From contig JABFSV010000071.1 of the NCBI GenBank assembly GCA_013140405.1, positions 1 through 5,054 of the forward strand: a stretch of 5,054 nt of DNA, written 5' to 3'. The notes below the pieces were generated by a model that saw nothing but the letters and a program-made list of their open reading frames with translations, was not told the origin of the DNA and searched no databases. Shown in pieces: positions 4,978 to 5,054 of the stretch (the first letter of the stretch is position 1; each line of letters begins with the position of its first letter). This stretch comes from Methyloglobulus sp. (GTDB lineage Bacteria > Pseudomonadota > Gammaproteobacteria > Methylococcales > Methylomonadaceae). A program made the translations under genes and the position numbers.

Positions 4978-5054
4978 AGGTTGGGCAGCGCGGTAGCGAA
5001 GTCCGACACTCAAGGCTTCGTTTATGTTGGGCTTCATTTTATTCAGCCCAACCT
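4978..5054. repeat. Dispersed inverted-repeat unit (AGGTTGGGC ... GCCCAACCT), reaching the window edge
   Basis: AGGTTGGGC at 4978-4986 is matched by GCCCAACCT at 5046-5054. Inside, CGAAG at 4997-5001 pairs with CTTCG at 5016-5020, and GTTGGGCT at 5026-5033 pairs with AGCCCAAC at 5045-5052 over an 11-base loop. The wording GTAGGTTGGG...AGCGAAG resembles, from memory, the GTAGGTTGGGTTGAGC-type intergenic repeats scattered through many bacterial genomes. No reading frame is present. The unit may continue past the right edge. Confidence 0.65.

Overview
The window looks like an ordinary chromosomal stretch of a gammaproteobacterium with moderate GC content and somewhat AT-rich intergenic DNA. Filamentous sulfur oxidisers such as Thiothrix or its relatives are a guess made from general protein style and repeat density; there is no rRNA or other marker to settle it. 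Five protein genes can be supported, plus a short gene tail cut off by the left edge. No tRNA, rRNA, CRISPR array or transposase gene was seen.

Layout from left to right. Positions 3-47 are the last codons of a plus-strand gene. Immediately after its stop lies a 204-bp non-coding element (52-255) with perfect 17-bp terminal inverted repeats and a TTAC target duplication, a MITE probably mobilised by an IS5-type transposase. A HAD-superfamily class IIA phosphatase follows on the minus strand (405-1229). A 422-bp non-coding gap (1230-1651) separates it from a divergent plus-strand membrane fatty acid desaturase (1652-2737); the gap holds several inverted repeats and a terminator-like hairpin. 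Next come dhaK (2864-3853, plus) and dhaL (3836-4471, minus), the two subunits of dihydroxyacetone kinase, placed tail to tail with an 18-bp overlap. A 149-bp palindrome-packed repeat (4500-4648) lies in the leader of dhaL, and behind it a small Cys-rich DUF1289 gene (4669-4875, minus). The right edge holds an 18-bp operator-like palindrome and a second dispersed-repeat unit (4978-5054).

How the genes work together. DhaK binds dihydroxyacetone covalently through a histidine, and DhaL supplies the nucleotide-binding domain that phosphorylates it, giving dihydroxyacetone phosphate for glycolysis or glycerolipid synthesis. No DhaM phosphotransfer protein is in the window, so the phosphoryl donor cannot be decided here. 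The HAD phosphatase and the desaturase are self-contained metabolic genes with no evident link to each other or to the kinase beyond proximity.

The points most worth a second look are the convergent, overlapping dhaK/dhaL pair (these subunits are normally co-directional in one operon), the hairpin-rich element in front of dhaL, and the MITE with its intact target duplication. No novel multi-gene system is evident.
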